From assembly GCF_019880225.1 (NCBI RefSeq), contig NZ_CP082284.1, forward strand, positions 1,550,001-1,614,000: DNA of 64,000 bases, in the 5' to 3' direction. The notes under the pieces are model-generated. The model was not told the DNA's origin. It saw only the letters and a program-made list of their open reading frames with translations, and searched no databases. Shown one piece after another: positions 33,013 to 42,864 of this stretch (the first letter of the stretch is position 1; each line of letters begins with the position of its first letter). The stretch is from Halobaculum rubrum (GTDB lineage: Archaea; Halobacteriota; Halobacteria; Halobacteriales; Haloferacaceae). The position numbers were made by a program, and so were the translations under genes.

Positions 33013-33936
33013 CTACTCGGCGTCGGGGGCGTCGACCCCGTCCGGCGGCGTGAGGTCGCGCTGGAACTCGTCGAAGACGTCGAGGTCGTCGGGGAGGTCG
33101 AACGCGACTCGCCGCTCGTCGGCGCGGTTGGTCAGCTTGTCCTCGACGGGGTCGGCGACGGACTCCCAGCCGGGCTTCACGCGGACGCTCCGGGCGGGGG
33201 ACCCGACCGCGATGTGGTGATCGGGAACGTCGCCCTGAACCGTGGCTTTCGCGCCGACGACGGCGTTCTTCCCCACGCGGCAGCCCGCCGAGATCATCGA
33301 GTCGTAGGTGACACGCGCGTCGTCGTCGACGATCGTGTGGTAGTTGTCGACGTGCGTCTGGTCGACGACGTCGTGGTCGTGGCTGTACACGTGTGCGGAG
33401 TCGGAGATGGAGACGCGATCGCCGATGGTGAGCTTCCCGCGGTCGTCGAGGTGGACGTCGTCGTGGACGACGGTGTTGTCGCCGATCTCGATGTTGTGGC
33501 CGTAGGTGAACGTGATCCCTTTGAACAGCCGGAGGTCGTCGCCGGCGTCGTCGAACAGGTGGTTCGCGAGCATCTGTCGGAAGCGGAGCGCGAACGCGAT
33601 GTTGTCGGCCATCGGCGTCGCGTCGAACTGCCGCCACAGCCACTGGAGATGTTTCGAACGGGTGTACCGCTGTTCGTCCTTCTCGGCGTAGTACTCCGAC
33701 TCCAGCGTCGCGTTACACGGATCGTACCCCTGCAGCCGGGCGCGCTCGGCGGGCGTCACGTCGCCGCCCGCCCGCCACCGCTCGTAGGCGTCGCGGTCGC
33801 CGAACAGGTCCACGAGCGTGTCGCGGACGATCTCACAGGCGTCCTCGTCGGACGACAGCCGGTCGTCCACCTGCTCGATGAAGGCGGTCACGCCCTCGTC
33901 CGCCTCAGCGGGGAGGGACACGTGGCGCTTGGTCAT
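33013..33936 (-). CDS. Left-handed beta-helix acyltransferase-like protein
   Basis: A 307-residue protein. Residues 1-130 are helical and family-specific. From about 140 the hexapeptide repeats of a left-handed beta helix begin: ITFTYGHNIEIGDNTVVHDDVHLDDRGKLTIGDRVSISDSAHVYSHDHDV, later ARVTYDSMISAGCRVGKNAVVGAKATVQGDVPDHHIAVGSPAR. The VYSHDHD element holds the catalytic-type His of maltose/xenobiotic acetyltransferases. It should transfer an acyl group from acyl-CoA to a sugar or similar; the substrate is unknown. Confidence 0.88.
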   Translation of the reverse strand: MTKRHVSLPAEADEGVTAFIEQVDDRLSSDEDACEIVRDTLVDLFGDRDAYERWRAGGDVTPAERARLQGYDPCNATLESEYYAEKDEQRYTRSKHLQWLWRQFDATPMADNIAFALRFRQMLANHLFDDAGDDLRLFKGITFTYGHNIEIGDNTVVHDDVHLDDRGKLTIGDRVSISDSAHVYSHDHDVVDQTHVDNYHTIVDDDARVTYDSMISAGCRVGKNAVVGAKATVQGDVPDHHIAVGSPARSVRVKPGWESVADPVEDKLTNRADERRVAFDLPDDLDVFDEFQRDLTPPDGVDAPDAE

Positions 33937-34050
33937 ACCGCCACGATTGGCCGTGACGAGTCATAGGGGTTCGGATATGCGAAGTCGCCGCTGACCCGCC
34001 GCGCGCACGGAAGCGACAGCGGTTAGGGTCCGCCTTCCCTGCGACCGATA

Positions 34051-35397
34051 ATGAGCGATCTCGACGGTACGGCGGGCGCCGACACGGGGGCCGACGCCGA
34101 GTCGGTCCGGCCCCGGACGCCGGCGTGGACCCGCGAGCAGGCGGGCGGGCTCGCCCGGGTCGACGACGCCGTGAAGCCGGTGATCTACCCGCCCGCGGAG
34201 CCGGTCAGCGACGAAGTGTATCTGTGGGACACCTGGCTGTTGCGCGAGCGCGACGGCTCCATCGCCGACGTGGGGGGGTACCGCGTCGCCTTCGCGCTCA
34301 CCGCGCCGCGGGACCTGCTCCCCGGGAAGCGTCACGACGTGGCGACGATCCGCTGTTTCTACTCCGCCGACGGCGAGTCGTGGGAGTCCGCCGGCCCCGT
34401 CTTCGAGGGGAGCGACCCGCTCGGCTCGCGCCAGTGGGCCGGCTGTGCGCTGTGGGACCCGGATGGAACGGGGCCGTCGGACCTGTACTGCTACTACACC
34501 GCCGCCGGCGAGGCCGGCGAGGCGGACCTGAGCTACACCCAGCACCTCGCGCTCGCGACCGGCGGCACCCTCGTTGCCGAGGGCGGAGGCCTGCACGTCG
34601 AGGGAACGTTCGCTCACGAGTCCCTCCTGCATCCGGACGGCGTCCGGTACGAGACCGAGGAACAGTCGCGCGGGATGATCTACACGTTCCGCGACCCGTG
34701 GTTCTTCGAGGACCCCGCGACCGGCGAGCCCCACCTGCTGTTCGAGGCGAACGTCCCCGTCCCGGAGGGCAGCGACGCCTGCGACGGCGACGCGGTCGGC
34801 CAGGAGTTCAACGGTGCGGTCGGCATCGCCGACTCCCCGACCGGGGATCCGACCGAGTGGGAGCTTCGAGCCCCCGTGCTCCACTCCACGTGCGTCAACC
34901 AGGAACTGGAGCGGCCGCACGTCGTCGTGCGCGACGGCCGCTACTACCTGTTCGTTTCCAGCCACGAGCACACGTTCGCGCCGGGAATCGACGGGTTCGA
35001 CGCGCTGTACGGCTTCGTCGCCGACTCCCTGCACGGCGACTACCGCCCGCTCAACGACACCGGACTCGTGCTCACGAACCCCGCGAACGCGCCGTTCCAG
35101 ACGTACTCGTGGCTCGCGTTCCCCCACGACGAGGAGCTGCTCGTCACCTCCTTCTTCAACTACTACGACCTGGAGGGCCGCACGCTGGATCAGGTCGCCG
35201 AACTGCCGCCCGAGGAGCAGTTCCAGCGCTTCGGGGGCACGCTCTCGCCGACGATCCGGATCGACCTCGACGGCGACCGAACCCGGGTGCTCGGGAAGCT
35301 CGCGCACGGCCACATCCCGCTCCCCGGAGAAGCCCTCCCCGACTTGCCCACACGCGACGTGGACGCCGGTCGCGACGGCTACGGTGCCTCGCGGTGA
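34051..35397 (+). CDS. Glycoside hydrolase family 68 (levansucrase/inulosucrase type)
   Basis: A 448-residue GH68 enzyme that splits sucrose and transfers fructose to make levan or inulin, or hydrolyses it. Five-bladed propeller motifs: VYLWDTWLL with nucleophile D60, MIYTFRDPWFF with stabiliser D215, and ELERPHVVV with acid/base E287. No signal peptide is visible, so it may act in the cytoplasm or leave by another route, unlike bacterial levansucrases. A TATA-like GGTTAGGG is 28 nt before ATG 34051. It is convergent with the GH32 gene (stops 33 nt apart). Confidence 0.93.
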   Translation: MSDLDGTAGADTGADAESVRPRTPAWTREQAGGLARVDDAVKPVIYPPAEPVSDEVYLWDTWLLRERDGSIADVGGYRVAFALTAPRDLLPGKRHDVATIRCFYSADGESWESAGPVFEGSDPLGSRQWAGCALWDPDGTGPSDLYCYYTAAGEAGEADLSYTQHLALATGGTLVAEGGGLHVEGTFAHESLLHPDGVRYETEEQSRGMIYTFRDPWFFEDPATGEPHLLFEANVPVPEGSDACDGDAVGQEFNGAVGIADSPTGDPTEWELRAPVLHSTCVNQELERPHVVVRDGRYYLFVSSHEHTFAPGIDGFDALYGFVADSLHGDYRPLNDTGLVLTNPANAPFQTYSWLAFPHDEELLVTSFFNYYDLEGRTLDQVAELPPEEQFQRFGGTLSPTIRIDLDGDRTRVLGKLAHGHIPLPGEALPDLPTRDVDAGRDGYGASR

Positions 35398-35430
35398 CGA
35401 CGGCGTAGTCGAACCGCGCTCTCGTCTCGC

Positions 35431-37839
35431 CTACCGCCCGGTCGACGTGGGCCACGTGCCGGCCATCGTCCACGCGTCGATCTCGACCGCCGCGCTCCCG
35501 TCGACCGCGAACGCCGACACGCGATCGGCGTCGGCACGGGTCGGGTACACCCGGGTCGTGAGACAGCGGCGCTCGTTCGCGAACAGTTCTAGCGTCGACC
35601 CGTCGACGAAGACCCGCAGCGACAGTTCCGCGTCGTCCTCCGCCGTCGGCGACGCGCCGTCCGCGTCGCCGCCAGCGAGCAGGTCGCCGACGGGCATCCC
35701 GCGCGGCGCCCGGTTCACGCGCTCGTCGCCGCCGCTGTCGCCGCGGTCGACGGTCACCGTCTCGCCGTCGTAGCGGACCACGGTGCGCTCGGTCGCCGCG
35801 GGCGACTCCAGCACCGACAGGCCGACCGCCTCGGCGTCGCCGAGACGGAGCGTGCAGTCGAGTTCGAGCGCGGCGCCGCGGACATCGAGCAGGCGTTCCT
35901 CCCCATCGAGCGTGAGGGTCTCCGACAGCGCGTGGTCCTCGCGCGCCGCCGTCAACTCCGGCGCGGGGCGCTGTCGCAGCAGTCCGTCCTCGCCGGTGTC
36001 GATCACCCGCGGGACCGACATCGTTCCGGACCAGCCGGCGTCCCACTGGGCGCTCCCGTCGCGCGTCTCGGGGAGCCAGCCCCACGTGAGGTACCGGTCG
36101 TGTTCCTCGTCCCACAGCGACTGCGGCGCGTAGAAGTCGCCGTGGTCGAGCAGGCCGGCCTCGCGCACGTCGAACTCCGGCGCGGGGTCGTCACTCCCGG
36201 CGGGCGCGTCCGGGCCGCCCAAGTCAGCGTCGCCGAGGTAGTACGCCACGCGGTCGTCGTCGGAGACGTGCAGCAGGCGGGCGTCATCGAAGGTCAGGAG
36301 CTCGGGGCACTCCCAGACGGGCGCGCCGCGGGGTCCCTCGCCCGCGTGGAACACGCCGACGTACTCCCACTCGTCGAGGGTGTCGCCGCGGTACAGCAGC
36401 GCCGCCCCGTCGCCCTCGTGGGCGTCGTCGTTCCCGGCGGGAGGGTCCTTCTCGCTGTCCGCGCCGGTGTCGCCGACCCCGTCGGCGCCGCCCGCGGCGG
36501 CCGCCGTCGCGCCGGTCGACTCGTGACCGCCGGCGACCCCGGAGCCGATCAGGTGATACCAGACGCCGTTCTCGCGCCAGACGTTGTGGTCGCGGAACTC
36601 GGCGGCCCAGTCGGCCGTTCCGTACACGTTCTCCCCCTCCGGCGCCGACTCGATCACGGGGTTGCCGGCGTGTTTCTCCCACGAGTCGAGTCCGGGGTCG
36701 TCGGCCGTCGCCAGACACGGCAGTTGGTCACGGCCGCGCCCGCCTGTGTACAGCAGGGTGGGAGTCCCGTCGGTGTCGATCACGGTGCAGCCGGACCAGC
36801 AGCCGTCGCGGTCGGGACCGTCGGGGTCCGGCGCGAGCGCGACAGGTCGGTCCTCCCAGTGAACGAGGTCGTCGCTGACGGCGTGCCCCCAGTGAATTGC
36901 GTTGTGAAACGGTCCGCCGGGGTTGTACTGATAGCAGACGTGATACTCGCCGTCGTGTTTGATCAGTCCGTTCGGGTCGTTGAGCCAGTTCGCCGGCGGG
37001 GAGAGGTGGTACGCGGGCCGGTGGCGGTCGTCCGCGAGCCGCTCGCGTAGCGCGGCGAACCCCTCGGCCGTCGACGGCCGTCCGGTGAACGCCGGCAGCG
37101 TCCCGCGCCCGAGCGTCGCGAACGCGTTCCGCAGCAGGCGCTCGCGCTCGTACCCGTGGCCGTCGTCCGGGCCGTCGAACCGGAGCGTGCCGCCGAGGCC
37201 GATCACCGCACCGCACTCCGCGGCGTCGCGCTCGATGTCGCCCCCGCCGACAGCACCACCGACGCGCCACTCGACCACCGCCTTTTCGGGGTGGATGTCG
37301 TGGCCGCCGTGGGTCGCACAGGCGAGCACGTCGCCGTTCGCCGGCAGCAGGTCGTCGTAGCGGGCGTACGCCGCCTCGCCGCCCGGTCCCACGACGGGGA
37401 TCCGTGGCGGGCCGCCGGCGTCCGGGTCGCCGAACCCCTCGAACAGCGGGTGGTCGCGGTGGATCTCCCGAACGCGGTAGCCGGCCACGTCGTCCGAGTG
37501 CGTCGCGCCGGTCGCGTCCGGCGCGATCGAGTCGATCCTGAGCGGCACGACCGCGGGGAGCGCCCGCGCGCTGAGGAGGAGTCCGCCGCCGGACTCGAGG
37601 TACGAGCGGACCGCGGGGCCGGCGTCGGCGACGGGGGCGTCGCAGTCGTCGAACGGGGCGTCGCGGTGCCACCACAGCGCATCGAACGCGTCGAGGTCGA
37701 CCTCGCCGCCGGCGACGGCCGACAGCGACACCGACTCGACGGACGCGGCGACCCGCTCGGCGACCGAGCGCGCGGACCGACGCTCCGCGCTGTGCTCGTC
37801 AGCCGCGAGCACCCCAACGTGAACCGGGGCCGTGTGCAT
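35431..37839 (-). CDS. GH32 fructan hydrolase with N-terminal amidotransferase-like domain
   Basis: An 802-residue fusion. Residues 1-245 have a Rossmann-like class I glutamine amidotransferase/ThuA look ([58 protein letters not shown]), which has no usual place in GH32. Residues 275-650 are the GH32 propeller: NWLNDPNGL with nucleophile D288, FRDHNVW with D417 (the RDP triad reads RDH), WECPEL with acid/base E510. The C-terminal beta sandwich ends [14 protein letters not shown]. Residues 437-477 are a low-complexity insert. No signal peptide. It likely hydrolyses sucrose, levan or inulin made by its GH68 neighbour. Confidence 0.9.
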   Translation of the reverse strand: MHTAPVHVGVLAADEHSAERRSARSVAERVAASVESVSLSAVAGGEVDLDAFDALWWHRDAPFDDCDAPVADAGPAVRSYLESGGGLLLSARALPAVVPLRIDSIAPDATGATHSDDVAGYRVREIHRDHPLFEGFGDPDAGGPPRIPVVGPGGEAAYARYDDLLPANGDVLACATHGGHDIHPEKAVVEWRVGGAVGGGDIERDAAECGAVIGLGGTLRFDGPDDGHGYERERLLRNAFATLGRGTLPAFTGRPSTAEGFAALRERLADDRHRPAYHLSPPANWLNDPNGLIKHDGEYHVCYQYNPGGPFHNAIHWGHAVSDDLVHWEDRPVALAPDPDGPDRDGCWSGCTVIDTDGTPTLLYTGGRGRDQLPCLATADDPGLDSWEKHAGNPVIESAPEGENVYGTADWAAEFRDHNVWRENGVWYHLIGSGVAGGHESTGATAAAAGGADGVGDTGADSEKDPPAGNDDAHEGDGAALLYRGDTLDEWEYVGVFHAGEGPRGAPVWECPELLTFDDARLLHVSDDDRVAYYLGDADLGGPDAPAGSDDPAPEFDVREAGLLDHGDFYAPQSLWDEEHDRYLTWGWLPETRDGSAQWDAGWSGTMSVPRVIDTGEDGLLRQRPAPELTAAREDHALSETLTLDGEERLLDVRGAALELDCTLRLGDAEAVGLSVLESPAATERTVVRYDGETVTVDRGDSGGDERVNRAPRGMPVGDLLAGGDADGASPTAEDDAELSLRVFVDGSTLELFANERRCLTTRVYPTRADADRVSAFAVDGSAAVEIDAWTMAGTWPTSTGR

Positions 37840-38002
37840 GGATCGAGGGATTCACTCGGCGGCGAAAAAGCGTTCGCGTCGCGGGCGCCCGGCGACCGAC
37901 ACTCGGTCGCCGCCGCAGTCGGTACCCGGTCGCTCCCGTCGTCGTCGCCCGAGCGACGCGGCAACCGGGTCGGATAAGTGGCGGCGGCGCCAAACGCGGG
38001 GC

Positions 38003-39067
38003 ATGCAGTACCGAGAACTCGGCGACTCGGGCGTCGAAGTGAGCGAGGTGGCCTTCGGTGCGTGGGTCGTCGGCACCGACTGGTGGGGCGACCGCTCGGA
38101 CGAGGACGCCGTCGACATGGTCCAGCACGCGCTGGACGAGGGCGTCACGTTCTTCGACACCGGCGACGTGTACGGGCACGGCCGGTCCGAGGAGCTCATC
38201 GGGGAGGCGCTCGGCGAGTATCGCGACGAGGTCACCGTCGGCACGAAGGTCGGCTACGACTTCTACAACAACGCGCAGGCCGGCCACGGCGAGATCCCCA
38301 AGGACCTCTCGCCCGACTACCTCCGGAGCGCGGTCGAACGGAGTCTCGACCGACTCGACATGGAGTACCTCGACGTGCTGTTCCTCCACAACGCGAACGT
38401 CGACGAGGTGACCGACGAGGTGCTGGAGGAGCTGTACGCCATGCGCGAGGAGGGCCTGTACGACGCGCTCGGCTGGGCGCTCGGCCCCTCGATCGGCTGG
38501 CTCGCCGAGGGCGACCGCGCGGTCGAGCTCGACTTCGACGCGGTCCAGACCGTCTACAACCTCCTCGAGCAGACGCCCGGCCGGCACTTCCTCGACACGG
38601 TCCGCGAGGAGGGCGCCGACACGAGCCTCATCGCGCGCGTCCCCCACTCCTCGGGGCTCCTGAACAAGCAGGTCACCCCCGACACCGAACTCGGCAAGGG
38701 CGACCACCGCGCGCACCGGCCGCAGGCGTGGTTCGAGACCGGCTGGGAGAAGGTCGAGGCCATCGAGTTCCTCGAACGGAACGGCGAGCGGACGATGGGC
38801 CAGGCGTCGATCCAGTACCTCCTCGACGACGAGGAGGTCGCGAGCGTCATCCCCACGTTCCGCTCGGTCGACGACATCGACGAGTGGGCCGCCGCGCCCG
38901 ACACGCCCCGCCTCAGCGACGAGGAGCGCCGGCGCGTCGACGAGCTGTACGCCGAGAACTTCGGGATCGACCGCGACGACGGCATGAACCCCGAGGACTT
39001 CCGCACGTCCGTCGGCGGCGAGGACCTCCGCAACGCCGGCGTGCTCCCGCCGGAGCCCGCCGACTGA
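38003..39067 (+). CDS. Aldo/keto reductase
   Basis: A 354-residue (beta/alpha)8 NADPH-dependent oxidoreductase. The catalytic tetrad is visible: FFDTGDVYGHGRSEELIGEAL (Asp and Tyr), VTVGTKVGY (Lys) and DVLFLHNANVD (His). Near the end, QASIQYLLDDEEVASVIPTFRSVDDIDEW is the coenzyme-binding part. Substrates in this branch (YajO/Tas-like) are not predictable. A TATA-like GGATAAGTGG is about 28 nt before ATG 38003. The small gene at 39078 follows 10 nt later. Confidence 0.92.
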   Translation: MQYRELGDSGVEVSEVAFGAWVVGTDWWGDRSDEDAVDMVQHALDEGVTFFDTGDVYGHGRSEELIGEALGEYRDEVTVGTKVGYDFYNNAQAGHGEIPKDLSPDYLRSAVERSLDRLDMEYLDVLFLHNANVDEVTDEVLEELYAMREEGLYDALGWALGPSIGWLAEGDRAVELDFDAVQTVYNLLEQTPGRHFLDTVREEGADTSLIARVPHSSGLLNKQVTPDTELGKGDHRAHRPQAWFETGWEKVEAIEFLERNGERTMGQASIQYLLDDEEVASVIPTFRSVDDIDEWAAAPDTPRLSDEERRRVDELYAENFGIDRDDGMNPEDFRTSVGGEDLRNAGVLPPEPAD

Positions 39068-39077
39068 GGGCCGCGAC

Positions 39078-39272
39078 GTGACCGACAACCGAACGCGGAA
39101 GTACGCGCGCCGGCTCGCCCGCCTCGTCGGCGTCACCACTGTCGTCCACGTCGCGCTCGCGTGGTTCGTCTACCGCGACGCCGCCGACCGCGAGGTCCCC
39201 GGCGGCCGGTGGGCCGCGCTTACGCTGCTCGGCGGCCTGTTCGGCCTCGCGGGATATCTCCGTCGCCGGTGA
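39078..39272 (+). CDS. Small two-helix membrane protein, unknown
   Basis: A 64-residue protein starting with GTG 10 nt after the aldo/keto reductase stop, so probably cotranscribed. A basic N-terminus (RTRKYARRLARL) is followed by helices VGVTTVVHVALAWFVY and GRWAALTLLGGLFGLAGYL and a terminal RRR. By the positive-inside rule both ends face the cytoplasm. The family is not recognised. Confidence 0.65.
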   Translation: MTDNRTRKYARRLARLVGVTTVVHVALAWFVYRDAADREVPGGRWAALTLLGGLFGLAGYLRRR

Positions 39273-39402
39273 GCCGCGCGCGACGGTCGGCCGCCGGCGG
39301 CTGTCGCTCATCGTTCTCGCGCCGCTAACGACCCCTTCACTTCGCCTCGAAACCCGCACACTGCGGGGTGGTATCGCGGGAGCCGTTCACCTTCGCTCCG
39401 CG

Positions 39403-41064
39403 CTACTCGTCGACGACGACCTCGAACCGCGCGCCGCCGGCGTCGGCGTCGGTCACGCGGACGGACCAGCCGTGGGCGCCGGCGATCTCCGCGACGATCG
39501 CGAGCCCGAACCCGGTGCCGTCGTCGGCGGTCGTGTGTCCGCGCTCGAACACCGCCTCGCGACGATCCGGCGGGATCCCCGGGCCGTCGTCCGCGACGTA
39601 GAACCCCGTCAACGCGTCGCGATCGTCGGCGGTGTGGCTGCCGGCATCGGGACCACCCGCGCGGCGCTCGGCGGCGTCGTATTCTCCGCCGAGACTCCCG
39701 ACGGTGATGTCGACGTCGTCGCCGGCGTGGTCGACGGCGTTGCGAACGAGATTCTCCAACAGTTCCTGCAGCCGGGACGCGTCGGCGTCGACGTAGCCGA
39801 CGTCGTCGGCGACCGAGATCGACCCGTCCCCGTCGACCGTCCGCCACACCTCGTTGACGGCCCGCTCCAGCGACACCGGCTCGGTGTCGCCCACGGATCG
39901 CCCGGTGCGAGCGAGCGCCAGCAGGTCCTCGATGAGCGCCTCCATCCGCTCGTGGGCGGTTTCCATCCGATCGATGTGCGGGCTGTCGACGTCGTCGGCG
40001 AGCAGTTCGAGGCGACCCCGGGCGACGTTGAGCGGATTGCGCAGGTCGTGTGAGACCACGCTCGCGAACTCCTCGAGCCGCTCGTTCTGTCTGGCGAGGT
40101 CGCCCTCGCGTCGACGGAGGAGCGCCTCCCGTTCGGCGCGGTCCAGCGCCGCCTCGACCGTGTCCGCGAACAGCCGCGTCAGCGCCACGTCGGTCTCGTC
40201 GAATCGACCGGGACGCTCGGATCCCGCGAGGAACACCCCGTGGGCCCCGAGCGGAACGACCAACGCGCTGCGGATCGCCGGCTCGGGCGCCGTGCCGGCG
40301 AGGGACAGCCGGGCGTCGTCTCGGTGCGCCAGCTCGCCCGATTCGAACACCTGCCACGCGAGCGAGTCGGCCGACAGCTCCGGCACGTCGCCGAACAGCG
40401 CCCGCGCCTCGCCGGTCACGCTCACGGGAACGAGCCGGTTCCCGTCGCTCGACGCGAGATACACCGCGTTCAGCCGGAGGCCGAGCACCTCGTGTGCGGT
40501 GTTCGTCGCCGACGCGGCGACGGCGGCGCCGTCGCGTGCTTCCATCAGTTCTCTGGTCGTCTCGTGGAGGCCGTTCAATCGCGACTCGCGTTCGATGGCG
40601 TCCAGCGCCACCGCGGCGTGCTGTCCGAGCAGTTCGACCAATTCCAGACACGCGTCGCCGGCCTCCCCGCTTCGTTCGTGTCCGGCTATCAACACGCCGT
40701 GATCGGGGATCGGAACCACGATCCCCCTATGTGACGCCGGCTGGCGCTCCGGCACGGCGCCGAGTCGGAGGGGGTCGCCCTGTTCGTACACCCCGTACAC
40801 CTCGTCGCCGGGGACGTACGTCGGCGGACCGTCCTCGAACCGTTCGCGGACTGGCTCGGGGTACGCCATGGGTACCAACTCCGCTTCGTCGTCGCCGCGG
40901 AGGTGCACGCCGGTCAGCGTGTAGCCGAGGACGCGCTCGCTCACGTCGACTACGGTCCGACACAGCGCCGCTCGGCTCGTCGTACTCATGAGATCTCGCG
41001 TCGCCGCGTACAGCGATCGAAGTCGCTCGTCGGCGGCGATCGCGGCCTCGTCGGCCGTCATCAC
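39403..41064 (-). CDS. GAF-domain sensor histidine kinase
   Basis: A 553-residue soluble kinase. Two GAF domains (about 15-160 and 165-315) precede the catalytic core; each has GAF-type strands (GYTLTGVHLRGDDEAELVPMAYP; LGLRLNAVYLASSDGNRLVPVSV). The phosphoacceptor is in EFASVVSHDLRNPLNVARGRLELL. The ATPase domain has LQELLENLVRNAVDHAGDD (N box), VADDGPGIPPD (G1) and DGTGFGLAIVAEIAGAHGWSV (G2). The signal is unknown. A TATA-like GTTTATACG about 26 nt before ATG 41064 gives a leaderless mRNA. Confidence 0.92.
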   Translation of the reverse strand: MMTADEAAIAADERLRSLYAATRDLMSTTSRAALCRTVVDVSERVLGYTLTGVHLRGDDEAELVPMAYPEPVRERFEDGPPTYVPGDEVYGVYEQGDPLRLGAVPERQPASHRGIVVPIPDHGVLIAGHERSGEAGDACLELVELLGQHAAVALDAIERESRLNGLHETTRELMEARDGAAVAASATNTAHEVLGLRLNAVYLASSDGNRLVPVSVTGEARALFGDVPELSADSLAWQVFESGELAHRDDARLSLAGTAPEPAIRSALVVPLGAHGVFLAGSERPGRFDETDVALTRLFADTVEAALDRAEREALLRRREGDLARQNERLEEFASVVSHDLRNPLNVARGRLELLADDVDSPHIDRMETAHERMEALIEDLLALARTGRSVGDTEPVSLERAVNEVWRTVDGDGSISVADDVGYVDADASRLQELLENLVRNAVDHAGDDVDITVGSLGGEYDAAERRAGGPDAGSHTADDRDALTGFYVADDGPGIPPDRREAVFERGHTTADDGTGFGLAIVAEIAGAHGWSVRVTDADAGGARFEVVVDE

Positions 41065-41181
41065 CGAACGCTCTCATCAGGATGCGTATAAACCTCGGTC
41101 CGCAAGCATCAACTCGGATATTCGGAGGGGGTGATCGGAGCTACGCTGTCGTGCGGTTCTCGGTGGGAACCGGTACCAGTA

Positions 41182-42705
41182 TCACGCCAGGAACACGTGG
41201 CGCGGTCGGTCGGCGAGCACGTCCCGGCCCCACGAGACGGTCTCGCGGAAGTCGTCCGACCGGAAGAAGGCCATCGCGTCCTCGCGGGAGGCCCACTGGC
41301 TGGCGATGAACATGTCGTTCTCGTCCTCGAGGTTCACCATCAGGTCCGTCTCGTAGTGGCCGTCCATCTCGCCGAGGGTGTCGCCGACGACGTCGAACTT
41401 CTCGACGAAGTCCCCGCGGTGTTCGGGCTTGACGGTGTAGAACATCCCCATCGTCCCGAAGCCGGACTCCTCGCCGGCGCGCTCGACGATGCCGGGCAGC
41501 TCCGACAGGAAGCCCGCGGCCGTCTCGGCGGCGCTGGCGGTCTCCCAGATGCTCACGACCCCGGCGCGGTCCGTCTCCGTCCCGGTGTAGACGGCCGTCT
41601 TCACGTGGGTCCCGTAGTGGTCGAAGTTGCCGCGGAGCCCCTCGACCTCCTCGAAGAGGTCGTCGGTGTCCGCCTCGGAGTAGAGGACGGTCGCGAACAC
41701 GTCCTCACCGTGGGGCTGTCCGGCGTAGATGTCGAGATCCTCCAGCTCCGACCGAATACTCGCTTCCTCGTCGGCGCTGTCGTCGCCGTCGTCACCGTGG
41801 TGGCCGTCGTTGCCTCCTCCGTGGTGGCTGTCTCCACCGTGGTGGTCACCGTCGTCGCCTTCGCCGTGGTGGTGATCCTCCTGACCGTGTGCCCCGTGGT
41901 GCGACTCCTCGCCGCCGTGTTCGCTCGTCGGCACCTGCTCGCCGTCGAGATACGCGCCCAGGTCGGTCGGCGGGAAGCGCCGCCCGACGTAGAACGGGCC
42001 GAACTCGCCGTACTCGGCCGAGGCCTCGTCGAAGCGCATCTCGTAGACGATGTCCTTGATGTCGGCGGGGTCGCCGCCGAACAGGGTGACGCCCCACTCG
42101 TAGTCGTCGAGGCCGACCGAGGAGGCGATCACCTGCTTGATCCTGCCGGCGTACTCGCGGCCGATCTCCCCGTGGGCCGAGAGCAACTCCGCGCGTTCCT
42201 CGTACTCGAGGGTGTACCAGTTCTGTTCGGCCTCCCGCTTGCGGCTCATCGGGTAAAAGGAGACGTACTCCGTGTCCGGGATGTCCGGCTTCAGCTTCCC
42301 CTCGATGTATCGGCGGATGCCCTCGTCGGTCTCCTCCTCGTCGTCCTCGAAGTAGCTGTCCGAGACGTAGTCGGACACCTCGGTCATCGACACGTACGAC
42401 GTCGACTGCTCGGTGAAGTCCGCGAGCGCCGTCGACTCGAGGCGGCGCTCGGCGGCCGACAGCGCGTCCAGCGTCGGCCGGAAGTGGACGATCATGAGGT
42501 CGGCCTTGTGTCCGAGCACGGAGAACACGGCCGAGGCGCCCTCCTCGGCGTCGACGACCCGCTCGTGTTCCTCGAGGTACGCGACGCCCTCCTCGACGGC
42601 CGACTCTCGCTCCCGCTCGGGCGCCGCGCGCCACGCGTTCCAGTCGACGGTCCGGAAGTCGTGCAGCGCGTACCAACCCTCTTCGGTGCGTGGGGGATTC
42701 GCCAT
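41182..42705 (-). CDS. pitA: PitA-like fusion of chlorite dismutase/HemQ and ABM-type domain
   Basis: A 507-residue two-domain heme protein typical of haloarchaea. Residues 1-250 are a chlorite-dismutase/HemQ fold: SAHGEIGREYAGRIKQVIASSVGLDDYEWGVTLFG with H178 as probable proximal heme ligand. Residues 261-311 are a linker with about 18 His mixed with Gly and Asp, able to bind metal. The C-terminal 190 residues hold two antibiotic-biosynthesis-monooxygenase-like repeats. HemQ-type enzymes finish heme b synthesis from coproheme, so this may do so; the fused role is not proven. ATG 42705 begins MANPPRTEEGWYALHDFR. Confidence 0.9.
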   Translation of the reverse strand: MANPPRTEEGWYALHDFRTVDWNAWRAAPERERESAVEEGVAYLEEHERVVDAEEGASAVFSVLGHKADLMIVHFRPTLDALSAAERRLESTALADFTEQSTSYVSMTEVSDYVSDSYFEDDEEETDEGIRRYIEGKLKPDIPDTEYVSFYPMSRKREAEQNWYTLEYEERAELLSAHGEIGREYAGRIKQVIASSVGLDDYEWGVTLFGGDPADIKDIVYEMRFDEASAEYGEFGPFYVGRRFPPTDLGAYLDGEQVPTSEHGGEESHHGAHGQEDHHHGEGDDGDHHGGDSHHGGGNDGHHGDDGDDSADEEASIRSELEDLDIYAGQPHGEDVFATVLYSEADTDDLFEEVEGLRGNFDHYGTHVKTAVYTGTETDRAGVVSIWETASAAETAAGFLSELPGIVERAGEESGFGTMGMFYTVKPEHRGDFVEKFDVVGDTLGEMDGHYETDLMVNLEDENDMFIASQWASREDAMAFFRSDDFRETVSWGRDVLADRPRHVFLA

Positions 42706-42864
42706 GCGCGCGCTTCGAGTGGGAGGGGCTTGTGGCTTGCGTCACCGCGGCGCGAACCCGCGGTCGACCTCGCGGGCGTCGCCGGTCGAGCGGGTCACCG
42801 ACGCGCCGTCGCCGGCCGTGATGAGACCCGAACCCCTTTGGCCGCCGGAGACTTGTCCCCGACA

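Noticed and set aside
41131-42864. 578-codon in-frame extension before the site-2 protease
   Set aside because: It is antisense to pitA and only happens to be open; the protease has its own promoter and a natural N-terminus at 42865.
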